In this document: piece after piece, positions 1 through 8,111 of the stretch
Position numbering within the stretch: the stretch's first letter is position 1
How the letters are laid out: the number at the start of each line of letters is the position of its first letter
NCBI GenBank assembly: GCA_963781105.1
Contig: CAWAED010000015.1
Coordinates: forward strand, 62,001-126,000
Source: Palsa-295 sp963781105
GTDB taxonomy: Bacteria > Acidobacteriota > Terriglobia > Acidiferrales > UBA7541
Length of the DNA stretch: 64,000 bases
Reading direction: 5' to 3'
The notes under the pieces: model-generated
What the model was told of the DNA's origin: nothing
Seen by the model: only the letters and a program-made list of their open reading frames with translations
Database searches by the model: none
Program-made: the position numbers and the translations under genes

Positions 1-54
1 GGCAAGAACAAAGACAAGAACATGGACAAGATCAAAGACAAATCCGACGCGTAA
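1..54 (+). CDS. C-terminal end of an upstream gene (partial)
   Basis: Frame 1 is open from the window edge to a TAA at 52-54. The 17 visible residues are rich in Lys and Asp (KNKDKN, then MDKIKDKSDA), like the charged tail of a larger protein. The gene lies 154 bases before the Ku start on the same strand. Too little is visible to name it. It could also be a chance open frame. Confidence 0.4.
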   Translation, partial: GKNKDKNMDKIKDKSDA

Positions 55-208
55 ACAGCCTTTCCACAGCTTCCAAGCTATCCAACCGCAACCGCCACTC
101 ACCACCGAATCTTTCGCCTTTTCTTCGCGTAACCCCGACAGCTACACCGCACTAACTCCATTGCAATTAGGCGGTCCATCGGTGAGAATCTCGGTCTCGG
201 AGGTCGCC

Positions 209-1039
209 ATGGCCGCAAGTTGGAAGGGCTTTATCACGTTCGGGCTCATTTCGATTCCCATCGAGCTGTCGCCTGCGGCTCGCACAGAGCGTATCAGCTT
301 CAACCAGATCCACTCCGTATGCCACTCGCGCCTGAAGCAGCCGTTGTATTGTCCGACGTGCGAGAAAATGGTTGACCGCTCCGAAATCGAAAAGGGCTAC
401 GAATACGAGAAGGACCAATACCTCCTCTTCACCAAAGAAGAGTTGGAAGAGATCGAGCCCGACTCCGCGCAATCCATGGAGATTCTGAGCTTCGTCAAAG
501 TCGCAGAGATTGATCCCGTTTATTTTGACGCGTCGTATTACGTAAAGCCGGACGAAGCCGGAGTCAAAGCCTACAGTCTGTTACTCGACGCCATGAAAAA
601 GACCGGCTACGCGGGAATCGCTAAAGTCACGATGCACAATCGCGAGAACATCGTAATTATCCGTGCGCGAGAAAACGGATTCACGCTGCACACCATGTTC
701 TATCCGAACGAAATCCGCCAGGCGGCCGAAGTGACCAGCCCGAATAAATCCGAAGTCAAAAAAGAGGAATCGCAGCTGGCGATGCAACTGATCGAGAGTT
801 TGGCTGCGCCATTTGAACCGGAGCAATATCGGGACTCATACCAAATGGAGCTGGAGAAGCTCATTGAAGCCAAGGCCAAGGGCCAGAAACTCACCGTCGC
901 TCCCCGCGCCAAGCAAGCACCCGTCATCGATTTGATGGCAGCACTGAAGCAAAGCCTGAAATCGAAAGACGCGCCGAAGAAAACCTTGCTGCGCGCTGTT
1001 CCAGCTAAGACCGAAAAGAAACCTCGAAAAGTCGGCTAG
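209..1039 (+). CDS. ku: Non-homologous end-joining protein Ku
   Basis: Bacterial Ku is a homodimeric ring that binds double-strand DNA ends and recruits ligase LigD for end joining. The 276-residue product has the usual family length. It opens with MAASWKGFITFGLISIPIEL and carries the typical early block (NQIHSVCHSRLKQ, then CPTCEKMVDRSEIEKGYEY). The C-terminus is Lys/Arg-rich (TEKKPRKVG), as expected for the DNA-contacting tail of bacterial Ku. An in-frame ATG 48 bases upstream (161) adds residues outside family homology, so 209 is preferred. No LigD gene is visible in this window, so the partner ligase must be encoded elsewhere or in the cut-off upstream region. Confidence 0.95.
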   Translation: MAASWKGFITFGLISIPIELSPAARTERISFNQIHSVCHSRLKQPLYCPTCEKMVDRSEIEKGYEYEKDQYLLFTKEELEEIEPDSAQSMEILSFVKVAEIDPVYFDASYYVKPDEAGVKAYSLLLDAMKKTGYAGIAKVTMHNRENIVIIRARENGFTLHTMFYPNEIRQAAEVTSPNKSEVKKEESQLAMQLIESLAAPFEPEQYRDSYQMELEKLIEAKAKGQKLTVAPRAKQAPVIDLMAALKQSLKSKDAPKKTLLRAVPAKTEKKPRKVG

Positions 1040-1074
1040 CACTCTCGGCGCTTGTCGTTTCCAAGGCCTTGGCC

Positions 1075-2010
1075 CTACAGCGAGGCGAGCCTCTTCTTTG
1101 CCAGCGGAACCGCATAAGCGGCGGCAGGATTATGAGAGGTGGCCGCCGCAGCCTTGTGGTAGAACTCGGTTGCTTTGCCCTTGTCGCCTAGCTTCTCGTA
1201 CGTCTGACCAATCATGCATTCGATGAACGGGTCGTTCTGGTTCGCTTTCAGCAGTTCGTCGAGCGCCGTCTTGTAATCTCCACCGTAAAACGCGACGTAG
1301 CCTTCAAGGTACGGAAGAAATTGCGCCTGCTCGGGATTGGTTCCCTTATCGAGGATGGCTTTGGCGGCAGCGACATGCTTCTGCGCTTCGGCCTGATTCC
1401 CGCGTCGGGCAGCGATGCGGGCCTGCGCGTGCTCCCAACGAAACTCCCAAAGGTCGGTCCGGGCTGGTTTGATATCCGGTTCCTTCAATCCAGTGTCGTG
1501 GCCCAACTGATACCATTGATACGCGGTGTCCAAATCGCCTGAGTCGATGCAAATGCGAGCGGCCTCATCCGCAATCTCGCCCTGCTGAAAAATATTCTTT
1601 ACACTCCCGTAGTAATCGAAGACCTGCTGTTCATACTCGACACTCTTGTTGCAATTTCCGTCAAAGGCATACGAAATCGCCATAATCCTCTGCGAAACTG
1701 CTCTCAGCTCGGGCGTGTACGCAACCTCGATTGCCTTCGCAAAATATTTGCGGGCCTCCTCGCCTTGTCCCATGAGGTCGAGGACATTCCCCGCCGCGAT
1801 GTTGGCCGGAACGGAATTCGGCGAAGTCTCGAGAGTCTTACGATAAAGCGCCAGGGCCTCATCGAACTTTCCCTCGCGCATCAATTGCTGGCCCTGCTTT
1901 ATGTACTCCGGCTGTTGCTGTTGGCTTCCGGGAGCCTGCGCAGATAGCGTGGCAACAGAACACAAAACAAGGATGAAGAGCGCGGTAATCGTGCGGACGG
2001 CCACCTTCAT
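1075..2010 (-). CDS. Secreted TPR-repeat protein
   Basis: The 311-residue product begins with a clear Sec signal peptide (MKVAVRTITALFILVLCSVATLSAQA region, cleavage likely after SAQA). Helical tetratricopeptide repeats follow, for example around residues 35-95 (EYIKQGQQLMREGKFDEALALYRKTL type) and again near the C-terminus (YEKLGDKGKATEFYHKAAA). TPR proteins act as protein-interaction scaffolds; the partner cannot be read from sequence. It is convergent with ku, with 35 bases between the stops. Its start is 119 bases from the divergent methyltransferase gene. Specific function is unknown. Confidence 0.8.
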   Translation of the reverse strand: MKVAVRTITALFILVLCSVATLSAQAPGSQQQQPEYIKQGQQLMREGKFDEALALYRKTLETSPNSVPANIAAGNVLDLMGQGEEARKYFAKAIEVAYTPELRAVSQRIMAISYAFDGNCNKSVEYEQQVFDYYGSVKNIFQQGEIADEAARICIDSGDLDTAYQWYQLGHDTGLKEPDIKPARTDLWEFRWEHAQARIAARRGNQAEAQKHVAAAKAILDKGTNPEQAQFLPYLEGYVAFYGGDYKTALDELLKANQNDPFIECMIGQTYEKLGDKGKATEFYHKAAAATSHNPAAAYAVPLAKKRLASL

Positions 2011-2129
2011 GGCCGGATTATCTCACAAAGCCTATGCCCCGGCGCTCTTGCGAAACGCCGCGAGGTTCGATGTAAACTTCTCCGAGCAAGGCGACCGAAA
2101 TGTCTTATGCGGTGGTGAGAGGAGCAGCC

Positions 2130-2771
2130 ATGAATCACAAATGGTTTCGGTGCACCGTCGCCACTTTCGTATTCGTGTTGTTCGGGTTGTTGGGAGGTGG
2201 AATTCCGGGAGCATGTGCCAACGAACACGACGAAATATCTCGGCTGGCAGAGGCCATGCACTGGAGGGCAGGCACGATTGTGGCGGACATTGGTGCCGGT
2301 GACGGAACCTACACCTTCGAGGCCGCCGAAAAGGTTGGTCCGTCGGGCCGTGTTTATGCCACCGAAATTGATAAGGAAAAACTGAAGACTCTTAGAGCGG
2401 AAGTGGCGAAACGCAAGCTCTCCAACGTCATCATCGTGGATAGTGCGGCGGATGACACGAAGCTTCCGTCGAGTTGCTGCGATGCGATTTTTCTGCGACG
2501 CGTATACCACCACCTTACGCAGCCGCAAGATTTTGATAGAAATCTCGTGCGCTCACTGAAGCCGGGAGGCCAACTGGCGATCATCGATTTCCCACCCGGT
2601 CCGAATTCCGAGCTGCCGAAAGGAGTCCCGAAGAACCGCGGAGGGCACGGCATTCCAGAAAAGGTGATGGTCGAAGAACTGACCTCTGCAGGACTCCGGG
2701 TAGAGAAGGTTATCGACGATTGGTCGGGGCGCGACTATTGCGTCATCTTCGTGAAGCAGCCCATGAAATAG
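2130..2771 (+). CDS. Class I SAM-dependent methyltransferase with N-terminal signal peptide
   Basis: The 213-residue product has SAM-binding motif I (VADIGAGDGTYTF), the acidic residue ending strand 2 (ATEIDKEKL), and a PGGQLAIIDFPPG strand-4 region, as in UbiE-like methyltransferases. The substrate is unknown. Residues 1-30 form a hydrophobic signal-like stretch ending GACANEHDE, so the enzyme may be exported or anchored, which is unusual for a SAM-dependent enzyme. ATG 2130 is chosen because GGAGCAG precedes it closely; an ATG at 2100 would put a hydrophilic extension before the hydrophobic segment. It stands alone on the plus strand, with a 102-base gap to the oxidoreductase. Confidence 0.8.
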   Translation: MNHKWFRCTVATFVFVLFGLLGGGIPGACANEHDEISRLAEAMHWRAGTIVADIGAGDGTYTFEAAEKVGPSGRVYATEIDKEKLKTLRAEVAKRKLSNVIIVDSAADDTKLPSSCCDAIFLRRVYHHLTQPQDFDRNLVRSLKPGGQLAIIDFPPGPNSELPKGVPKNRGGHGIPEKVMVEELTSAGLRVEKVIDDWSGRDYCVIFVKQPMK

Positions 2772-2873
2772 CCCGCAATCGAAGGCCTGAAAATAATTCT
2801 CTGCGCTTCGTCCGACGGCGTTGAGCTATGCTGTGATCTTCCTGTTCATCGTCATCATCTGGAATAAAATAAA

Positions 2874-3836
2874 ATGAAAGCAATCGTCGTTCACGAATTT
2901 GGTGGTCCAGAAGTCTTGAAGCTCGAGGAAGTCCCCACGCCCAAGCCCGCCGCCGGACAGGTTCTTGTCCGCGTCCACGCCGTCGGCGTAAATCCGTACG
3001 ATACCGTCATGCGCAACGGCACCTATGCCGTGAAGCCAGCGTTGCCTTACACACCTGGCTCCGACGGTGCCGGCGTCATCGAAGCCGTCGGTCCCGGTGT
3101 CGCCAAAGTGAAGCCCGGCGACCGAGTCTACATGGCCAAGACCTTAAGCGGAGCTTACGCCGAATACTCCCTTGCTCTCGAAGCGCAAGTGCATGCGCTC
3201 CCCGCGAAGGCCAGCTTCGCTCAAGGCGCCGGCGTCTGGGTTCCCTACGCAACCGCTTACCATGCCCTCCATCACGCCGCGCAAGCACACGCTTCAGAAA
3301 CTGTCCTGATTCACGGCGCCAGCGGCGGTGTTGGCATCGCGGGCGTTCAATTAGCTCGCGCGATGGGACTCACTGTTTTCGGCACCGCAAGCAGCCAGAA
3401 GGGCCTCGACCTCGCAACGCGCGAAGGCGCTCATCGCGTCTTCGATCACGGCAAATCCGGCTATCTCGACGAAATCATGAAAGTCGCGGACGGCCGCGGC
3501 GTGGACCTCATTCTCGAAATGCTGGCCAACGTGAATCTGGCCAACGACATCAAACTGCTCGCCACCAACGGCCGCATCATCGTGATCGGCAATCGCGGCG
3601 AAATCGCCATCAACCCGCGCGAACTCATGGGACGCCGCGGCTCCATCCACGGCTTCACACTCTGGGCTCTCACCCCTGCCGAAGAAGCAGACATCCACGC
3701 CGGGCTCAGCGCCGGACTCGAAAACGGCACGCTACGCCCGGTCGTCGCGAAAGAACTGCCTCTAGCCGAGGCCGCCCTCGCCCACAAAGAAATAGTAGAA
3801 CCCGGCGCCGCCGGAAAAATCGTGCTGATCCCCTGA
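2874..3836 (+). CDS. NADPH:quinone oxidoreductase, zinc-independent MDR family
   Basis: This 320-residue medium-chain dehydrogenase/reductase starts with the family pattern MKAIVVHEFGGPEVLKLEEV. It has the nucleotide-binding glycine motif (VLIHGASGGVGIAGVQLARAMG). It lacks the zinc-binding cysteines of alcohol dehydrogenases, which places it with quinone reductase/zeta-crystallin enzymes that reduce quinones or enoyl substrates with NADPH. Its last 236 bases (3616-3851) recur at 6947-7181 with about 91 percent identity, beyond the two-component pair that follows. The histidine kinase gene ends 22 bases downstream on the other strand. Confidence 0.9.
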   Translation: MKAIVVHEFGGPEVLKLEEVPTPKPAAGQVLVRVHAVGVNPYDTVMRNGTYAVKPALPYTPGSDGAGVIEAVGPGVAKVKPGDRVYMAKTLSGAYAEYSLALEAQVHALPAKASFAQGAGVWVPYATAYHALHHAAQAHASETVLIHGASGGVGIAGVQLARAMGLTVFGTASSQKGLDLATREGAHRVFDHGKSGYLDEIMKVADGRGVDLILEMLANVNLANDIKLLATNGRIIVIGNRGEIAINPRELMGRRGSIHGFTLWALTPAEEADIHAGLSAGLENGTLRPVVAKELPLAEAALAHKEIVEPGAAGKIVLIP

Positions 3837-3851
3837 CGCGATAGCAACTCA
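3616..3851 (+). repeat. Left copy of a 236-bp direct repeat (3' end of the oxidoreductase gene)
   Basis: This segment covers the last 221 bases of the intact oxidoreductase gene plus 15 bases after its stop. It aligns with 6947-7181 with about 21 mismatches and one single-base gap by hand count. The two copies bracket the sensor kinase and response regulator. Confidence 0.9.
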
Positions 3852-3858
3852 CGCAAAC

Positions 3859-5778
3859 TTAAACATTTGATTGATCTGCGACCGGCTCATCGAGGGGTAC
3901 CCAGGCCTCAATTCTCGTTCCCCGGCCAGGCTTCGAGTGAATCTCGCAGTCTCCACCTAAGAGGCGTGCGCGTCCTCGCATGCTGAGAATGCCCAGCCCA
4001 GGTTTTTCCAGCGCGTTTTCATCAAACCCTACACCCTCGTCGCGCAAAGAAAGGAATAATTTGTCGCCCATATGGCGCACACTCAATTGAGCCCTTTTGG
4101 CACTGCTGTGTTTCTTCAAATTCTGAAGTCCTTCCTGGGTGATGCGAAATAAACATAAAGCAACGTCTGACCTGACGCTGCGTGGAATATCCGCAGATGT
4201 GAAATCGATTTCGACGCCTTGCCGGACACCAAACTCTCTGCATAAAGAGCTTAACCCGGCCACGAGCCCCAAGGTCTCAAGCGTGGATGAATGCAGTTGA
4301 TGGGACAAGTTATGGAGATCGTCACCAAGCTTAACAACTGATTGCCTGGACTCGTAGAGCGCCTGCTTCAGCGTATTCGATGAGTCAGGAAGTGTTTCCG
4401 CGGTATTCTCCAATCCCAAAGCGAGCAGCGCCAAGCGTTGGCTGAAATCATCGTGTAGCTCTGATGCCAGTCTGCTTCGCTCCTTCTCCTGCGCGTCGAT
4501 TACGTGGCCGCTGAGCTGCACCTGTGCGTCTCGCGCCTTCTTCAGCTCCGCTCGGCTGTAATGAAGGTACGTCACAAGAAGAGACAAGGCAAAAATTACG
4601 ATTAACGCGCTGATCCAGATCCGTTTGGTGCGTTCCCAAACTGAAATTTCGCGGAACAGCACCACGCTCCCAGGAGGAAGATCGCTTTCCCTTATTCCCC
4701 AGCGCTTTAGCGCTCGCCAATCGAACATGTAGGTGTTTGCTCCATTTACCCTGGGAATGTCCTGCGGCTTTGCGCCACTGAGCAGCCTCAGCGCCATGCC
4801 TCCGGCGACCTTCCCCTGCTCGCTAAGACTGGAAAGATAGCCCCCCACCTCACCATGATTTAGGAAAACGTCGAACAAGCTAAAAACCGGCGCATTTGCT
4901 GCGGCAACGATGGGGCCAGTGTCACGTGAAGTGAACCGGGTCCCTGTCGCATCCTGCCCTATTGAGGTGAAGAGGACGATGGTGTGAGGCGGCAGCTGCC
5001 CGAGACGTTCGAGCAGGTCCGACATGGCCAAACCCGTCATATAGGTAATGTCGAGATGGTCCGTGAATACGTTCAGCTCCGCCTTCACGCTAGCTAGTCG
5101 CTGTTTGTCGTAATCCGCTATGCCCCCGTTCACCACAACCACGTGCTCAGTGCCGGGCTGAAGCCGCAATGCCGTTTCCAGAGTTTTGGCCGGGGCCATA
5201 TCATTATCGACACCTATAAAATCAGAATCTAGTGCGGGAACGCCCGGCGCTCCTGCAACCGGAAAGCAGAAAACAATCGGCACGCCGGGAAATGCTCTCT
5301 GGTGCACCTCCTCCATAAACTTGAGCGGGGATGGCCCCACCGTGATAATCACGTTAGGTTGGCGGTGCTGATACTTCTGAAGGTAGAAATCGCGAAACAC
5401 CTGCTGTTCGGCCGGATCAGGAAACAACACGGTATCCATGTATTCGGAGTAGAACTCAAGGCGATAGGGTGAATCATTCAGCGCAGCTTGGATCCCGTCA
5501 TTGATTGTCGCTATCGCGGGATAAGTAGCGCCCGCTTCATTCAGAATCAGAATCCGCCGGATTTCCTTCGTGGGTTCCGCGCCAATCGGGTGTGACAGAA
5601 AAACGGCTTCCAGAACCGCAAGCAGAACCCAGAGGTGACGTATTCCTCCCAGGCCTTGTAGTGCAGATTTGCGCCGACGACCGTATAGCGATAGTGCCAT
5701 ATTTCTAGCACCTAACGATCGCTTGGACGATGATCCCAAACTATCGGTGAGACTACTCTGATGGCGGAATGGATTCAA
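3859..5778 (-). CDS. Sensor histidine kinase with extracytoplasmic binding-protein-like domain
   Basis: The 639-residue protein has a signal-anchor helix (about 48-66) and a large extracytoplasmic region (about 70-375) resembling ABC-transporter substrate-binding/type 1 periplasmic binding domains (RRILILNEAGATYPAIATIN; VVVVNGGIADYDKQR). A transmembrane helix lies at about 386-406. A NarL-class HisKA_3 dimerisation domain follows, with phosphoacceptor His442 in SELHDDFSQRLALL. The C-terminal ATPase domain carries DEGVGFDE and GLGILSMRGRARLLGG. A second possible start at 5700 would shorten the N-terminus by 26 residues. It is divergent from the response regulator, with 203 bases between starts, and is almost certainly its partner. 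The sensed ligand is unknown. Confidence 0.9.
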   Translation of the reverse strand: MNPFRHQSSLTDSLGSSSKRSLGARNMALSLYGRRRKSALQGLGGIRHLWVLLAVLEAVFLSHPIGAEPTKEIRRILILNEAGATYPAIATINDGIQAALNDSPYRLEFYSEYMDTVLFPDPAEQQVFRDFYLQKYQHRQPNVIITVGPSPLKFMEEVHQRAFPGVPIVFCFPVAGAPGVPALDSDFIGVDNDMAPAKTLETALRLQPGTEHVVVVNGGIADYDKQRLASVKAELNVFTDHLDITYMTGLAMSDLLERLGQLPPHTIVLFTSIGQDATGTRFTSRDTGPIVAAANAPVFSLFDVFLNHGEVGGYLSSLSEQGKVAGGMALRLLSGAKPQDIPRVNGANTYMFDWRALKRWGIRESDLPPGSVVLFREISVWERTKRIWISALIVIFALSLLVTYLHYSRAELKKARDAQVQLSGHVIDAQEKERSRLASELHDDFSQRLALLALGLENTAETLPDSSNTLKQALYESRQSVVKLGDDLHNLSHQLHSSTLETLGLVAGLSSLCREFGVRQGVEIDFTSADIPRSVRSDVALCLFRITQEGLQNLKKHSSAKRAQLSVRHMGDKLFLSLRDEGVGFDENALEKPGLGILSMRGRARLLGGDCEIHSKPGRGTRIEAWVPLDEPVADQSNV

Positions 5779-5981
5779 GAACTACTGGATGCCGATATCC
5801 GAATAACTCCTAAAAGGTTTAGCAGTTTGGTTAACACTTCGGGCCACGGGCGCTATGCTTGATTTCGTGTGATTCATTATCACTGGAATAAGGAGGAGCA
5901 ACTTATTTGCACAGGGAGTGTTGTTGCATAGTGAGGGATAAAGGAAGATTGTCTTGATCAGGTCCAGGGATAGGGCAACCG

Positions 5982-6944
5982 TTGGCGTCAATTCTCATAA
6001 CTGATGATTACGAAGACTGGCGACGCCAAGTCCGTTTGTTGCTTCAGGCGCGGCCAGAATGGCAAGTCATCTCCGAGGCGGAGGATGGATTAGAAGCTGT
6101 TGGGAAAGCCCAAGACCTAAAACCGGACGTAATTCTGCTGGACATCGGTCTCCCAAAGCTAAATGGAATCGAAGCCGCCGAGCGGATAAGACAAGTCTCC
6201 CCCAGCTCCAAGATCATCTTCCTCAGTCAGAACAACGACCTCGACATCGTCCGGGCAGCTTTGCGCACAGGCGCCCGCGGTTACGTTCGCAAGACAGATG
6301 TCAAAAAAGAACTATTGCCTGCCATGGATGCGGTTCTTCGCGGCCAGCAATTCGTCAGTAGAAGTTTAAAAGGGCGCGAGTTCGCTGACACCTCAATGGA
6401 GAAAGCCACTCATAGCCACGAGGTTCAATTCTATTCCGATGACGCACTCCTTTTAGACGCGTTTGCTGGCTTCATCACTGTAGCTCTCAAGTCCGGACGT
6501 GCGGCTATCGTTGCTATTAGCCAGCCACGCTCGGAGGGTCTTGTTTCGCGATTGAAGACACAAGGCTTGGATGTGGATGCTGCCACTCAACAGGGGACTT
6601 ACATTCAGTTGGATGTGAACAAAATTTTCTCCACATTCATGGTCAATGATATGCCTGACTCGACTCGATTTTTCTCGGTTGCAGGTGATCTCATTGAGGC
6701 AGCAGCGAAAGCGGCAAGGCAACAGCATCATGGCGTCGTGGCGTGCGGAGAAGGTACATCTGTCTTGTGGGCGGAAGGTAAGGCCGACGCCGCGATTCGC
6801 CTGGAACAACTCTGGGACCAAGTAAGCAAAACCTTTGGGGTGGATATTCTCTGTGGCTACGCCTTGAGCAGCTTTCACGGAAAGGAAGACGACCACGTTT
6901 TCCAGAGGATCTGTGCGGAACACTCAGCGTTTCGCGGGCGTTGA
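5982..6944 (+). CDS. Response regulator, REC domain fused to MEDS (DcmR-like) sensory domain
   Basis: The 320-residue product has a receiver domain at about 1-125 with phosphoacceptor Asp54 (VILLDIGLPKLNG), the acidic pair DD at 8-9, and the conserved Lys in GYVRKTD. From about residue 146 (HEVQFYSDDALLLDAFAGF) to the end lies a MEDS domain, with the typical LWAEGKADAAIRLEQLWDQ and ICAEHSAFRG blocks. There is no helix-turn-helix, so its output is probably protein interaction or ligand binding rather than DNA binding. The start is a TTG codon; GGTCCAGGGATAGGG just upstream is purine-rich. The stop lies two bases before the right copy of the oxidoreductase repeat. Confidence 0.85.
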   Translation: MASILITDDYEDWRRQVRLLLQARPEWQVISEAEDGLEAVGKAQDLKPDVILLDIGLPKLNGIEAAERIRQVSPSSKIIFLSQNNDLDIVRAALRTGARGYVRKTDVKKELLPAMDAVLRGQQFVSRSLKGREFADTSMEKATHSHEVQFYSDDALLLDAFAGFITVALKSGRAAIVAISQPRSEGLVSRLKTQGLDVDAATQQGTYIQLDVNKIFSTFMVNDMPDSTRFFSVAGDLIEAAAKAARQQHHGVVACGEGTSVLWAEGKADAAIRLEQLWDQVSKTFGVDILCGYALSSFHGKEDDHVFQRICAEHSAFRGR

Positions 6945-6946
6945 TT

Positions 6947-7181
6947 CGCGCGACCTGATGGGACGCCGCGGCTCCATCTGCGGCTTCACTCTCTGGGCCT
7001 TCACCCCAGCGAAGAACCAGATATCCATGCCGCGCTCAGCGCCGGACTCGAAAACGGCACACTGCGCCCGGTCGTCGCCAAAGAACTGCCTCTAGCCGAA
7101 GCCGCCCGCGCCCACAAAGAAATAGTAGAACCCGGCGCCGCCGGAAAAATCGTCCTGATCACCTGACGCAATAGCAGCTCA
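6947..7181 (+). pseudogene. Truncated, frameshifted remnant of the quinone oxidoreductase gene (right repeat copy)
   Basis: The segment matches the last 236 bases of the intact gene region (3616-3851) at about 91 percent. A one-base deletion near 7010 (ACCCCAGCGAAG against ACCCCTGCCGAAG) shifts the frame, so it cannot encode the normal C-terminus. The 5' part of this copy (about 740 bases) is absent. It begins directly after the response-regulator stop, so the regulator gene appears to have replaced or interrupted the 5' part of a former second oxidoreductase gene. The remnant is also the right-hand member of the direct repeat flanking the two-component pair. Confidence 0.85.
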
Positions 7182-7252
7182 TTCGGCCAACGCTCGGTCA
7201 CGATCAGCGGGTGCCTGAGCCTCTGCGACCACGCATCCCCATCGCCCACCTA

Positions 7253-7864
7253 TCACCGACTCACCACTTTGCCGCCACGCCGCACCCCGCCGCCGCGTTT
7301 TGGTCGCGCACTTCCCGCGGTTAGATCAACGAGCTGCTGGCGCACCTTGTCGAGAATTTCGCGCGACAGGCTCGGGTCCGAAACGGCCCGAGAGAGATTA
7401 AGCGCCCCCAGCAGGCTGGTGAGGATGAGCAATGCGCGCCCGCGTTTGTCGGCATCCTCTTCGGATGGCAACAGGCCGGCGGTAACCGCCAAGCTGTGCT
7501 TGACGCGGGCGGTGTAAACTGTCTTTGCCGATTTGCTTGCGCGGCTCATATCTCCCAGCAATGCGCCCATGGCACAACCTGCTCCAGGGTTATCGCGGTG
7601 AGCTTCGGTGAGGTATTTCTCTAACAGCAGAGCCAGCGTGTCGGCGTGCTTCTCCCAGGCGTCGAGATCGTTGAATGCCGCGCCCAGCGCCTCCACCACA
7701 AGCTCGTCACGCGATTTAAAGTGCTTATAGAAAGCTCCCACGGTCACGCCAGCCTGTTTCATCACATCGGCCACTCCAATACCATCAAGGCCAAGTTCGC
7801 GAAACCTCCTGGCCGCGACTTTCAGGATCTTGGCGTGAGTCTGAGCCTTTGTTTTCCTTGGCAT
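7253..7864 (-). CDS. TetR/AcrR family transcriptional regulator
   Basis: The 203-residue product has an N-terminal TetR helix-turn-helix (AKILKVAARRFRELGLDGIG then VADVMKQAGVTVGAFYKHFKSRDEL, about residues 9-55). An all-helical ligand and dimerisation domain follows. Proteins with the GVTVGAFYKHF pattern commonly repress neighbouring dehydrogenase or efflux genes until an inducer binds. ATG 7864 (MPRKTKAQ) fits family homology; a longer frame to 7954 would add about 30 atypical residues. It is divergent from the SnoaL-like gene and the alcohol dehydrogenase beyond it. The 247-base gap holds a perfect palindrome that is a good operator candidate. Confidence 0.92.
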   Translation of the reverse strand: MPRKTKAQTHAKILKVAARRFRELGLDGIGVADVMKQAGVTVGAFYKHFKSRDELVVEALGAAFNDLDAWEKHADTLALLLEKYLTEAHRDNPGAGCAMGALLGDMSRASKSAKTVYTARVKHSLAVTAGLLPSEEDADKRGRALLILTSLLGALNLSRAVSDPSLSREILDKVRQQLVDLTAGSARPKRGGGVRRGGKVVSR

Positions 7865-7941
7865 ATCGCCTAGTGTACGACCCAAATGGCTACGCCGGTA
7901 TCCGCGTCCTCCATCTCGTCTTCCAGGGCACGCATGAGTCG

Positions 7942-7959
7942 GGAGTATGGCCATACTCC
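7942..7959. promoter_or_regulatory. Perfect 18-bp palindrome, candidate TetR operator
   Basis: GGAGTATGGCCATACTCC is exactly self-complementary. It lies 78 bases upstream of the tetR start, between tetR and the divergent SnoaL-like gene. Its size and position fit an operator for the adjacent regulator, but binding is inferred. Confidence 0.6.
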
Positions 7960-8048
7960 TTTACATCGTACGCTGGGCGACTATATCGCATATGCTCCTT
8001 TTGCAGCGCGAACCATCACATCAAAGCGACAATATTCTTGCAACTGTC

Positions 8049-8066
8049 GGAGTATGACCGTAATCT
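8049..8066. promoter_or_regulatory. Second, imperfect copy of the TetR operator-like palindrome
   Basis: GGAGTATGACCGTAATCT matches 14 of 18 positions of the palindrome at 7942-7959. The left half-site GGAGTATG is identical and the right half is degenerate. The centres are 107 bases apart, and the site ends 45 bases before the SnoaL-like start codon, so it could cover that promoter. Confidence 0.45.
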
Positions 8067-8111
8067 AACGCCCATGGACGCAGACTATCGCCTTACAGGT
8101 GAGGGAGAGCG

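Noticed and set aside
6913..7095. Small frame starting in the response regulator and entering the oxidoreductase remnant
   Set aside because: It exists only because the remnant begins at the regulator's stop in another frame; the protein has no independent support.
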